Shown: positions 11,634 to 21,627 of the stretch, one piece after another
Numbering within the stretch: position 1 is the first letter of the stretch
Layout of the letters: the number at the start of each line of letters is the position of its first letter
Assembly (NCBI GenBank): GCA_039654915.1
Contig: CM077597.1
Span: 74,836,001 to 74,900,000, forward strand
Source: Aquilaria yunnanensis
Taxonomy: Eukaryota; Streptophyta; Magnoliopsida; Malvales; Thymelaeaceae
Reading direction: 5' to 3'
DNA length: 64,000 nt
The notes under the pieces: generated by a model
Database searches by the model: none
What the model saw: only the letters and a program-made list of their open reading frames with translations
Told to the model about the DNA's origin: nothing
Translations under genes and position numbers: made by a program

Positions 11634-11753
11634 GCGTGTTCTTCCTTCTGATTAAGCAGCGGATAAGATACCCCGTGACTTCTAAATTCGGTTATTCCAG
11701 TCTCCTACAATAACTGATTCATTTCCCTCTTCTCTCAAATTCTTCTCTCATCA

Positions 11754-12302
11754 ATGGATTCTACTCTTTCTGCACTGCGAAAATACTTTCCTTCCCTTCC
11801 AATAAAAGTCCTTAAAAAGATCTACCTTGCTAGATGTAAAAGAATCAGAGTTTTTACACGCAAAGGCATTCCCGATAATGTGCAGTGGATAATTGAAGCT
11901 AAGGTCTGTTTGGCGGGTGAAGTTCCAGATGCATTTATGCCCCGCATGCCCGGTTTAGGTAAAAGCCGTTATGCCAAAAGGCGAAGAGCAAAGAGACTAG
12001 GCGTGTGTTATAAATGTGGGCGATGGAATTGTAATACTAAATGTCACTCTTTAGGATACATCTCCACAAATCGTGAAGATAAAAGAAAATTCATTAAGAA
12101 TGACCTGCGTAAGGAATCTCTGGAAGATATCCGAGAGACTCTTGAAACGCATTCTTGTGGAAAAGTGCAAGGTCAAATTGTCAAATTGTGGAGGACTTAC
12201 CATAAAGAACGAAACCGTTACAGTCTTGGGAATGTGACTTTAAACGACCCTGTTTGTCAGTTTGTAAGGAAACTGGATGGGAAGCAAATCCCCGACTTAT
12301 AG
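11754..12302 (+). CDS. Cysteine-rich putative nucleic-acid-binding protein, copy 2 (intact, 182 aa)
   Basis: Intact 182-aa ORF. Residues 1-65 are basic and probably helical (KYFPSLP near the start, then many Lys/Arg/Ile). A strongly basic patch with RRRAKR lies at about 70-81. It is followed by a cysteine cluster C85-x2-C88-x4-C93-x3-C97, a conserved NREDK segment (106-110), and HSCG at 133-136. The basic-patch-then-cysteines order resembles small cysteine-rich nucleic-acid-binding proteins of flexuous plant RNA viruses (carlavirus type), but this is by-eye similarity only. A plant zinc-binding protein captured by the retrotransposon is the alternative. The start is the first ATG after a TATA box and matches copies 1 and 3. 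It lies in tandem with copies 1 and 3, with about 290 bp and 216 bp between frames. There is no signal peptide or membrane segment. Confidence 0.7.
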   Translation: MDSTLSALRKYFPSLPIKVLKKIYLARCKRIRVFTRKGIPDNVQWIIEAKVCLAGEVPDAFMPRMPGLGKSRYAKRRRAKRLGVCYKCGRWNCNTKCHSLGYISTNREDKRKFIKNDLRKESLEDIRETLETHSCGKVQGQIVKLWRTYHKERNRYSLGNVTLNDPVCQFVRKLDGKQIPDL

Positions 12303-12433
12303 AAGGCATTGAAGCCATTACTGGACATAAATCAGTGGAAGATGAGAGCCACAGTCATGATTGCTGTACATATAAGCTGTCATTTGTCTTTTCTTTTGAC
12401 AATAATGTACTTGCTTCTGTAAGTGTAATTAAC

Positions 12434-12460
12434 GCATTATCCCTTTCATCACTATAAATA
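12434..12460 (+). promoter_or_regulatory. Core promoter module of cargo copy 3
   Basis: GCATTATCCC, then TTTCATCACTATAAATA, about 60 bp before the ATG of copy 3; almost identical to the module of copy 2. A TATA this close to the ATG implies a leader of only about 30 nt. Confidence 0.6.
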
Positions 12461-12518
12461 TGTGTTAGTTATTTCCATTTCCTACAATCACTAATTTCTT
12501 TCTTTGCCTCCTTGATCA

Positions 12519-13067
12519 ATGGAGTCTTCTTTTTCCGCCCTACGAAAGTATTTTCCTTCCTTCCCAATAAATGTTCTTAAAAAGATTTATCAAGCTAGAT
12601 GTGAACGATTCAGAGTATTTATGCACAAAGGCATTCCTGATAATGTGCGATGGCTAATCGAAGCTAAGGTTCGTTCGGCTGGTGAAGTTCCAGATGCGTT
12701 CTTTCCCTGTATGCCCGGCTTTAGTAAAAGCGCTTATGCCAAAAAGAGAAGAGCAAAGAGGCTAGGCGTCTGTCATAATTGTGGATGGTGGATTTGCGGT
12801 GCTAAATGTCGTTCTCCAGGAGTGATTACCAAAAATCGTGAAGATAGAATAAAATTCATCAAGAATGGCTTGCGTAAGGAATCTCTGGAAGATATTCGAG
12901 AGGTTCTTGAAGCGCATTCTTGCGGAATAGTGCAATTTGAGGTTGTTGGATTATGGATAATTTTTCAAAAAGAACGAGATCGTTACAATCTTGGGAATCT
13001 GACCCTAAACGACCCTGTTTGCCAGTTTGTGAGAAAGCTAGATGAGATGCAAATCACCGATTCATAG
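12519..13067 (+). CDS. Cysteine-rich putative nucleic-acid-binding protein, copy 3 (intact, 182 aa)
   Basis: Second intact member, exactly the same length as copy 2. It has the same N-terminal helix-like region, basic patch (KKRRAKR near residues 75-81), cysteine cluster (CHNCGWWICGAKC) and HSCG. The last third is also conserved (ERDRYNLGN, LNDPVCQFVRKLD). Two of three tandem copies keep an open frame of identical length while non-coding parts around them have diverged, which suggests that selection maintained the protein for some time. The function is unknown; nucleic-acid binding is inferred from the basic patch and the putative zinc-binding cysteines. Its 3' flank (13068-13120) is the source of the 87-bp repeats that follow. 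Confidence 0.7.
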   Translation: MESSFSALRKYFPSFPINVLKKIYQARCERFRVFMHKGIPDNVRWLIEAKVRSAGEVPDAFFPCMPGFSKSAYAKKRRAKRLGVCHNCGWWICGAKCRSPGVITKNREDRIKFIKNGLRKESLEDIREVLEAHSCGIVQFEVVGLWIIFQKERDRYNLGNLTLNDPVCQFVRKLDEMQITDS

Positions 13068-13120
13068 AAAGCATTGAAGCCATTACTGGACGCAAAGCCA
13101 GTGGAAGACGAGGATCAAAG

Positions 13121-13640
13121 TCACGATTACGGTACGTGCTAGCTGTCGCTTTTGAAATTTTCCTCCCCTTTTGGTAATAATGTATCCACTCCTGACGTGA
13201 ACCAAAGTCACGATTACTGTACGTGCTAGCTGTCGCTTTTGAAATTTTCCTCCCCTTTTGGTAATAATGTATCCACTGCTGACGTGAACCAAAGTCACGA
13301 TTACTGTACGTGCTAGCTGTCGCTTTTGAAATTTTCCTCCCCTTTCGGCGATAATGTATCCACTCCTGACATGAGCCATAGTCACGATACTGTACATGCT
13401 AGCTGTCGCTTTTGAAATTTTCCTCCTCCTTTGGCAATAATGTACCCACTCCTGACACGGACTACTGTATATAGCTGCCACTTTTGAAATTTTCCTTCAC
13501 TTCCGACAATCACGTACCTACTCCTGACATAAGCTACAATCGCGACTACTGTATATTTTAGTTGTTTTTGAAATTTTCTTCCTCTTTTGACGATAATGTA
13601 CCCACTCCCGACCAGAGTCATACTCGTGACTACTGTGAAT
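13121..13640 (+). repeat. 87-bp tandem repeat upstream of the LOG-like gene
   Basis: About six units. The first four start at 13121, 13208, 13295 and 13382, exactly 87 bp apart; the rest are degenerate. Each includes a stretch like GCTAGCTGTCGCTTTTGAAA, then an AATAATGTA word and CCACTCCTGACGTGA. The unit corresponds to the single-copy region between a cargo ORF and the next promoter, so an upstream promoter segment has been multiplied. TGACGTGA in the early units is a TGACG/ACGT-type bZIP site. Minus-strand ORFs at 13083-13621 are just translations of this repeat. The array is absent from element B. Confidence 0.85.
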
Positions 13641-13680
13641 AGCTGGCAATAATGTATCCATTCTTGAAAATAAAATTATT

Positions 13681-13711
13681 GCCTTATCTCTTCATCTCTA
13701 TAAATATATCC
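13681..13711 (+). promoter_or_regulatory. Core promoter module of the LOG-like gene
   Basis: GCCTTATCTC, then TTCATCTCTATAAATATA, with the TATA about 32 bp before the ATG at 13739. It has the same arrangement as the promoters of the cysteine-rich ORFs. The spacing places the transcription start close to the start codon. Confidence 0.6.
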
Positions 13712-13738
13712 TCTTTTCTCACAAGGGTAAGGATAGGA

Positions 13739-14368
13739 ATGGAGAAAACCCCAACTCGTAAATCCCGAAGTATTTGTGTATTTTCTGGGGCTTTTCCTGG
13801 AAAAGATGAAGAGTATTTAAAGGCAGCCAACCATTTGGGTAGAGTATTAGCTGAGCGAAAAATACATTTAGTTTATGGAGGAGGTAGTGTCGGATTAATG
13901 GGAGGTGTAGCATTAGCAGCATCTTTAGGAGGAAGTCAAGTTTTGGGCATCATCCCTGGACCTTTGAAATTTGTTTCCGAGGGCACGATTGGAGAAGAAT
14001 TAGTGGTAAAAAATCTACAAGAGCATGTGCTACAAATGCTTTTAAATGCTGATGCTTTCATCGCTCTACCCGGCGGTTTTGGTACATTAGGAGAAGTCTT
14101 CCAAATTGCTTCCATGGCCCAACTTAATTTGCATAAGAAACCCATTGGGCTTTTGAATGTTAACAATTTCTTTACAGGTCTGATAGCTTTTATGGATTAT
14201 GCTATGCAGAAGAATTTCATATCAAGAGTGTCACGATGAATCATAATATCCGCAACAACTGCTGAAGAATTGCTAGATAAAATACAAGCTTTTGTTCCTG
14301 AACCAGATCCAGCAATGATTCAGATAAACTGGACACGACAGTCTTTCCCGACCAGTTCACTCCCATAA
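13739..14368 (+). pseudogene. LOG-like (cytokinin riboside 5'-monophosphate phosphoribohydrolase family), one in-frame stop
   Basis: A 209-codon intronless frame broken by one TGA (14237-14239), probably from CGA. The usual plant LOG length is a little over 200 residues, so the stop would remove the last ~43. LOG enzymes release active cytokinin bases from nucleoside monophosphates in the cytosol. Seen here: a KSRSICVF start, GGGSVGLMG at 47-55 and PGGFGTLGE at 111-119, the family signature. The segment where LOG enzymes carry MHxRK with a conserved Arg reads NLQEHV here, so that Arg is missing and catalysis is doubtful. I place the start at 13739 because it follows the TATA and aligns with element B; the frame extends upstream to 13652 across the TATA box. 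Plant LOG genes contain introns, so this is a retro-copied, diverged relative. Confidence 0.8.
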
Positions 14369-14932
14369 TGGTCCTCTACTCACCCTGTTGAAGTATTGTG
14401 GAAGAAAGAAGCGATCTGATCCGTTTTTCTTGTCCTTTAGTTTTATTATCAGCATTTTCTTTCGTGTTTCAGTTTTTCTTTTCAGGGAATTTTTTTTAAT
14501 ATAGTTTCGTCCATGCTGATATTAAAACCATAGGACAATGCCTTTAGGTTGGAATGGCTGAGTAAAGAGTAATTTTTGTTACTCTTGAGACGCATCCTAT
14601 TAGGTCTACTAGGCATAACATTTTGGGGTAGTTAAGCTTTAACCTTATTTGGATGACATATCTCACAAGGGAATCTATATTTACTGAAGAAAATATTAGA
14701 TGAACCTTGAATATTGATTCCAAACATCCGTTCCCTTTACATAATTTGTCAGTGTTATTGTCATCATCAAGATTCACTCGTTTTATCGAAGCCTAATTCT
14801 TTGCGCTCGCCTATTATGAAAATTCACACTTTCGAAGAAAATTATTCCAATTTCAATTGCTTTCATATAAATTTCGCTCGAGGTCCTAAGGAAAGCTCCT
14901 TAGCCTCAAAATCAATTTTCATCATCGGGGTT
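14369..14932 (+). other. Non-coding stretch after the LOG-like gene, with a hairpin
   Basis: Homologous to the corresponding stretch of element B (about 36950-37433, - strand), including ACGCATCCTATTAGG and ATATCTCACAAGGGAATC. No ORF is supported. At 14880-14907 a hairpin has stem CTAAGGA/TCCTTAG, tetraloop AAGC and an outer GAGG/CCTC pairing. It introduces the hairpin-rich array that follows. Confidence 0.55.
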
Positions 14933-16140
14933 TTAAGGATGGAACCTTTGCCTAAAAAATAATCAATTTTCATCATCGGGGTTTTAAGGATGGAACCTTT
15001 GCCTCGAAACTAATCAATTTTCATCGTCGGGATTTTAAGGATGGAACCTTTGTCTCGAAAACAATCAACGGTAGGACTGCTCCTATCGTCGGGATTTTAA
15101 GGATGGAACCTTTGTCTCGAAAACAATCAACAGTAGGATTGCTCCTATCGTCGGGGCTTTAAGGATGGAACCTTTGCCTCGAAAACAATCAATTTTCATC
15201 GTCGGGATTTTAAGGATGGAACCTTTGTCTCGAAAACAATCAACGGTAGGACTACTCCTATCGTCGGGGTTTTAAGGATGGAACCTTTGCCTCGAAAATA
15301 ATCAATTTTTATCATCAGGGTTTTAAGGATGGAACCTTTGCCTCGAAAATAATCAATTTTCATCGTCGGGATTTTAAGGATGGAACCTTTGTCTCGAAAA
15401 CAATCAACGGTAGGACTGCTCCTATCGTCGGGATTTTAAGGATGGAACCTTTGTCTCGAAAACAATCAACGGTAGGACTGCTCCTATCGTCGGGATTTTA
15501 AGGATGGAACCTTTGTCTCGAAAACAATCAACGGTAGGACTGCTCCTATCGTCGGGGTTTTAAGGATGGAACCTTTGCCTCGAAAACAATCAATTTTCCT
15601 TCAACGGTAGGACTGCTCCTATCGCCGGGGTTTTAAGGATGGAACCTTTGCCTCGAAAACAATCAATTTTCCTTCAACGGTAGGACTGCTCCTATTGTCG
15701 GGGTTTTAAGGATGGAACCTTTGCCTCGAAAACAATCAATTTTCCTTCAACGGTAGGACTGCTCCTATCGCCGGGGTTTTAAGGATGGAACCTTTGCCTC
15801 GAAATCAATCAACGGTAGGACTGCTCCTACCGCCGGGGTTTTAAGGATGGAACCTTTGCCTCGAAAACAATCAATTTTCCTTCAACGGTAGGACTGCTCC
15901 TATCGTCGGGGTTTTAAGGATGGAACCTTTGCCTCGAAATTAATCAATTTTCATTCAACGGTAGGACTGCTCCTATCGTCGGGGTTTTAAGGATGGAACC
16001 TTTGCCTCGAAATTAATCAATTTTCATTCAACGGTAGGACTGCTCCTATCGTCGGGGTTTTAAGGATGGAACCTTTGCCTCGAAAACAATCAATTTTCCT
16101 TCAACGGTAGGACTCCTCTTATCGCCGAGGTTTTAAGGAG
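14925..16140 (+). repeat. Tandem repeat array of hairpin units before the 3' LTR (element A)
   Basis: Nineteen occurrences of TTTTAAGGATGGAACC or close variants, spaced about 43-75 bp. Most are followed by TTTGCCTCGAAA and alternate with CGGTAGGACTGCTCCTATCG. The second word is a hairpin (CGGTAGGA/TCCTATCG with one G-T pair, loop CTGC). Some units have TCCTACCG, which turns the G-T into G-C. The first word can fold imperfectly (AAGG/CCTT inside TCGgGG/CCtCGA). Tandem repeats in the 3' untranslated part are known for Tat/Ogre elements; the hairpin character is read from the sequence. Confidence 0.85.
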
Positions 16141-16246
16141 AATTCCTTAACCTTACAATTTAGGTGGCGAGAAGGTTCTCAATGCCTAGCTAAGCCGGAC
16201 GAAATTTGGTAACGACTTTGCATACATCATGTCCCATGAAGCATGC

Positions 16247-16259
16247 AAAGGGGGGCAGC
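16247..16259 (+). promoter_or_regulatory. Polypurine tract of element A
   Basis: AAAGGGGGGCAGC immediately before the TGTTGACA start of the 3' LTR. It would prime plus-strand DNA synthesis. In element B the equivalent site is deleted. Confidence 0.8.
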
Positions 16260-19200
16260 TGTTGACACCCAATTTCGTCCGGCCATTAAAATAATTTAAA
16301 AAAAAAATTAAATAAAAAAAATTAATTAAAAAAATGTATTATTATTATTATTGTTATTATTATTACTAAAATTTTTTTAATTAGTTTAAAATACATTTTT
16401 TTTGTTTTGTTTTGTGAAGATTTGATATATGTGTGTATATGTGTATGTTTGAAAGAAAAAAAAAACTCCATAAAAATGACAAAATTAAAAAGTTTGAGAT
16501 AAAAATGACAAAATTTAGAAGTTTCAGGCAAAATTGACAAATTCTGAAAGTTCCAGGAGCTTTGGGCAATTTTTCGCGTCAATTTTGGGCCTAAACGGAC
16601 GTTTCTGGCCCAAATTAACAGAAAACGACAAAATTGTCAAAATCAGAAGCTTCTGAAGCTTATCCAGAGCCTGAGAAACGTAAAGGACTGAAATTGTCAT
16701 TTTACCAATTTAAAAGATAAGTTTGAAATTTTTTATTAATTTATCCATCAACAGTTCAGCCAAACTTCCTCTATAAATAGGCCTCCAAATTTAGTTCTGA
16801 ACACAGAAAAAAAATAGAAAGAAAGCTTAGAGCTCCGTTTCAAAAAAAGAGAAAATTACAGCCTTATTCCCTAGCTTATCCTCCCCCTGCCCAGAAAGTC
16901 TCAAAATTTTTATTCTCATGTTTCGGCCATCTTCTACCTTTTTCCGTTTATTCTACCCGATTTCTCTCTCTCTCCTCTCACTTGTCCGTCGCGTCGTCAC
17001 GCCGTCCGTCCTACCGCCGCCGCCGCGCCGTCGCCCACGCCTCCCCTCTGCCGCGTTTTTTTCTTTGTTTTCTCCGGCCACGTCTCCGGCCGCGTCCGTC
17101 CCGCCGGTTGCCACCCTCACCCTTCGCCGTGCCCCGCGCCTCCCGTCGCGCCGTCACCGTCGCCTGCCCTCAGCCGGCCCGCCGTTGCTCCCCTGCCCCC
17201 TTGCCCGTCGCCCCCCTTTGCGTCGTCCCCTGTTTTCACGTTTCATCAGCTTCAAAATTTAATTTTAAAAGGGTAAACCCTTGTTTCACCCATCATCTTT
17301 TCAATTTCTTTCACTTTAGTCACTGACTTTTTATTTTGTTCTTGCAGAATTGATTCCTAACCCTTTTAATTTTTACTTGTTTATTTATTTGTTTATTATT
17401 GTTATTATTACTAACCCTTCTTTTTATTGTTATTATTATAACTAACTTACTAACCTTATTATTATTATGACTAACCTTATTATTATTTGTTATTATAACT
17501 AACTTACTAACCTTATTATTATTATGACTAACCTTATTATTATTATTATTATGACTAACCTACTAACCTTATTATTGTTACCTCAACTAACTTACTAACT
17601 TTTATTTTTATTGTTATTAACATCTAACTTTACTAACTTTGCTAACTTTTAATATTGTTGTTAATAATTAATTTAATTAACTTGGCTAACTTTTTATTAT
17701 TGTTGTTAATTAATTAATTTAATTAACTTGGCTAACTTTTTATTATTGTTGTTAATTAATTAATTTAATTAACTTGGCTAACTTTTTATTATTGTTGTTA
17801 ATTAATTAATTTAATTAACTTGACTAACTTTTTATTATTGTTGTTTAATAATTAATTTAATTAACTTTGCTAACATTTATTATTATTTATTTTTAAAGTG
17901 GATGGCCAAAAAGCCCCACTTTATTTTTATTAATTTTCCTTTATATAATTTATTTCATTTAATTCACCTTTACTAATAAATAAATAAGAACTAAAAAAGA
18001 AAATTCTTTTGTAATTAATTATTAAGGCTAATAAAAATTTAAAAGCCAATTATTTTTTTATTTTTGAATACATGTTTTTTTATTATTTCTTTAAAGATAA
18101 CAAAGTTAACTTTTTATCCTTTTTGTTAAAATTAATAAAGAAACATGATTAAATAATTCTAAAAAATACAAAATCAAATTTTTTTTAAACTTTTCTAAAA
18201 TAATGATATTTAAAATTTAAAATTCAAGAAAAATCCAATAAAATTATAATTAAAATTAATAATTAATTAAATAATTAAAATTAAATTCCATGACCAAATG
18301 ATCCGCCAGGATCCATGGCTTGGAAATATTATTTTTAAATAAAATATATAAATAAATTTTTATTAAAAATAAAAACTTTGGACTAATATATTAATTATTT
18401 ATTAAAATAATAAAATATAACTTTTTAGTTTTCTTTATTAATAAAAAGAATAAAAAGAGTAAAATTTTTGGGCTAATATTTTATTCAGTAATATTTTACT
18501 TATTTCTTTTAAAATAATGGAAAGATATAACTTTTTGTTTCCTTTATAAAAAATCTTAGCCAAATGATTTCAAAAATAAATAAAATAAATAAAAAAAGTA
18601 AATAAAAATTAAATTTCTCTTAAATATTTTTGGACTTATTAATTAGATGTATTTTATTTTAGACTTATAAATTAAATAATCACTTTTTGATTAATTTTCA
18701 AAAAAAAAATAAAATATATAAGCATCAAGACTTTACTTTTATTTTAAAATATTCATATTAATTTTTAGTTTATTTATTAAATAATCACTTTTATCAAAAA
18801 TAAATCAAATGAATATCAAAACTCTTCTTTTATGTTTAAAATATACATATAAATTTTTAGTTTCTTTATTAAATAATCACTTTTATAAAAAATAAATCAA
18901 ATAATTACCAAAAATTTTCTTTTATGTTTAAAATATACATATAAGTTTTTAATTTCTTCATTAAATAAACACTTTTTGGTTAATCCTTTATTAAAATAAA
19001 TTATATAAATATAAAAATCTTTTCTTTTATGTTCAAAATATATATACAAATCTTTGGTTTTCTTAATTAATTAATCATTTTTTTTTGTTAATCTTTTATC
19101 AAAAATAAAACAAATAAATATTAAGACTCTTCTTTTATTTTTGAAATATACATAAAAGTTTTTTTTTATTGAATAAATAAGATCTTGATTAAATAATTTC

Positions 19201-20090
19201 TTTTTTTGGTTTATCTTCTATTAAATAAAAAAAAAAAGAATAAACATAACATAAAAATATAAATCTTTCCGTTATAAAACCTTGATTAATTTATTTTTTT
19301 GGAATGAACATAAAATAAATATCATGATTTTTTAACTCTTTAATTTCTTTAAAGTAACTTTTTATTAAATAAAAATAAAAAATTACTTTTTAATTCTTTT
19401 ATAAATTAAGTAATTATTTAAATAATAAATATCCTTCATTAAACAAGAAAAATAAAAAAAAAAAGGAAAGATAAGAAAAAGAAAAGAGAGAAAAGAAGAA
19501 AAATATAAGAAAAAAAATAAACAAAATAAATTTTTAGATCATTAACAAAAAACCTAAAATTTCATAAACAAAAGAATTACAAAATAATCATTAAACTAAT
19601 AATTAATTCTATAATAAATAAGAATTAAATAATTAATTAATATTAAATAATTTTCATATCCGGATGATCCGGCAAGATCTACGGTTTGGAAAATATCAAA
19701 TTTTTTAATTAAATAAATTAAATAAATACAAAAGATAAAAATCCATATTTTACGATATGGATTAAATTATTTAAAATATCATCAACATTTCGTGTCCGGG
19801 TAACTCGGCAGAGTCCATGGTTCGGAAATATCAACTTAACTTAAAAAATCCATATTTCGACTAATTCAGTTAAAATTTCTAGTTTGAAAATTAACTGAAT
19901 TTTTTTAAAGCAAAGTAAAACAAAATTAAAATCAACTAAGGTGCCAATTTTGGGCGCTATAACAATATTGTTTTAGCGTAACCGTACTCCCGATCCCCGA
20001 ACTCTCGCAGACCATATTTTAAGGTATCCAATCGACCTGAGCGAAAACCGATTGGTGGTGACTCCCGAAAAAGACCCGCACGTTGCCACA
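16260..20090 (+). repeat. 3' LTR of element A (3.8 kb)
   Basis: Same termini and internal order as the 5' LTR: TATA at 16772-16779, GC island about 16980-17235, six 46-bp units at about 17638-17880, and CCATGG-type motifs near 18287, 19656 and 19789. It ends GTTGCCACA at 20090, directly followed by GTAAC. The GC island gains a short duplication (CGTCTCCGGCCG region) relative to the 5' LTR. ORFs at 16918-17326 are readings of the GC island. Confidence 0.93.
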
Positions 20091-20224
20091 GTAACTAACT
20101 TGTGAATGGATTGTTTTCATTAACATATTTTGTTTTGAAAGGTGTTTGATATTTCTTGCTAAGTTCTAGTGGCTTTTAAAGTTTCAATTCTCTTCTATTT
20201 TCTTTTGCTCAAGAGTATGACTCA

Positions 20225-21622
20225 TTTAATTTTTAGATTTTTTACCTTGGTTTGCTTGAGGGCAAGCAAAGGCTCAAGTGTGGGGGAATATGATGTGTTT
20301 TAAGTTATACATATTTTTACTATGATTTTACTTTATATTTGTTTTTCTTTTAAATAGTTTTTGTAGGAATTGGTGATTAATTTTTTTATATTTTATTTTT
20401 AGTTCATATTTTTGCTCATTTGCATAAAGGAAAGATTTTGAAAAGTTTCAGAGCTGAATTAGAAAATGTTGAAGAAAATGGAGTGAACACGCCTAGTTAT
20501 CCAACCGTGTCTAAGGCCCTGTAACCTCTTTGTTTATTTTTTAGCAGCAACACACCCATGATGGAGGAAACATGTTATGTTAACCATCATGCCCATGTCT
20601 GGAATCATGACATTAATGTAGTGGTGGAACTAGGATTTTAGGCTTATGAGGGTGAGGGTAGGATGAATGATGGAGTGAGAGCAACCGAGGATCGTGGCAA
20701 GGTCAAGCAGTGAGTATAGTAGGTTTGGAAAATGGCAATTAGGGATTTGCTAATTTGGGTGCTTGCCTGCGACTTATGAGATATTGAGAGGGTTAAGGCA
20801 ATTGAATAAATGATACCATTTTGGTTTTTAGAGGCAAGGTATAATTATGATCTCAGTCCTCAAACTTTTGAATACATGTGTCACTGCCCCTTATCTTTAT
20901 ATTCTTACACCAGTTCGGGGGGAGCGGGATTCACAAACGGTCCTTAACTTCTCACAAAATGACCAATTTATTACCACATATTCATGTAATTTCAAAATTC
21001 TCAAGGGGCAGCAGCACCCCCCGCCCCTATTTGGTTACACCATTGCATTAATGTTTTCATGACTTTTTGTATTCAAAGGCAAGACTTGGTCTACAAAATG
21101 CCTGTGTCGATAACCATATTCAATTGCTATTAGGGTTTTCTTGTGATCTTTCTACAATTTTTAGGGAGGAGGAAAAGAGTGTGCAAAAAAAAGAGAACAC
21201 AAAGTTTAGGGTTCATTGTAGAAGGCTGTAGGAAGCAATTCTAATCATCAACACCAATTGATTCATGTTAGAGTAAGGATTTCTTGGATAAAAAAAATAT
21301 TGAGAAATGAAGTATTTGATTTCAAGTTTTCTTTTTTTCTTGTTGTATTTCTTTATTAGAATGATGGACTAATTTTCCCCATATGCTTAGAATTAGATGA
21401 ACCCAAGAATGATGTTTTTTCTACAATTTTTTTGGTTTAATTAAATACAGTTTCTTGTGATTTATCATCTTGTGCTTTGTTGTTGTTGAATTGGTAAAAG
21501 CTAGCCTATTAGTTCAATGTCTTATTTCAAGCATGTTAAGCTAACCGATTGTGTGTTTGATTTGATCACTATGTAGGTAAAAAGAATTGCATGCAAGTTT
21601 ATAGATAAACTAACGTAAGATG
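20225..21622 (+). mobile_element. Remnant 3' end and LTR of an old Ty3/gypsy element
   Basis: GAGGGCAAGCAAAGGCTCAA, then GTGTGGGGGAATATGATG (20258-20296), is the kind of purine tract and LTR start found at the 3' end of plant Athila-like gypsy elements. The LTR would begin at TGATGTG (20291). The following 1.3 kb is non-coding and contains words typical of such LTRs, such as CACGCCTAG and CCCAAGAATGATG. The other LTR and the end are not visible. The solo LTR at 21628 is inserted into or beside it. The ORF at 20847-21062 has no support. Confidence 0.4.
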
Positions 21623-21627
21623 TCTGG

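Larger units (their letters stand above)
2780..20090 (+). mobile_element. Element A: non-autonomous Tat/Ogre-type LTR retrotransposon carrying cargo genes
   Basis: A complete insertion. Near-identical direct LTRs (2780-6691 and 16260-20090) begin TGTTGACACCC and end GTTGCCACA. They are flanked by the 5-bp target duplication GTAAC (2775-2779 and 20091-20095). A primer site follows the 5' LTR and a purine tract precedes the 3' LTR. The internal 9.6 kb has lost nearly all of gag-pol: only a fused gag-start/protease remnant (7547-7852) is left. It carries three copies of a cysteine-rich ORF, a LOG-like gene and a hairpin-rich tandem array. It therefore fits the description of a large retrotransposon derivative that needs proteins from a relative such as element B (33201-53631). 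In the stretches compared by eye the LTRs differ by roughly one to two bases per hundred, so the insertion is fairly young. Confidence 0.93.

Noticed and set aside
13083..13621. Minus-strand repetitive ORFs of 132 and 79 codons
   Set aside because: 87 is a multiple of three, so any frame without a stop in one unit stays open; they are antisense to a promoter-derived repeat.
14925..16140. Regular repeats with spacer-like words, superficially like a CRISPR array
   Set aside because: The whole unit is repeated, there are no unique spacers or cas genes, and it lies in the 3' region of a plant LTR retrotransposon.
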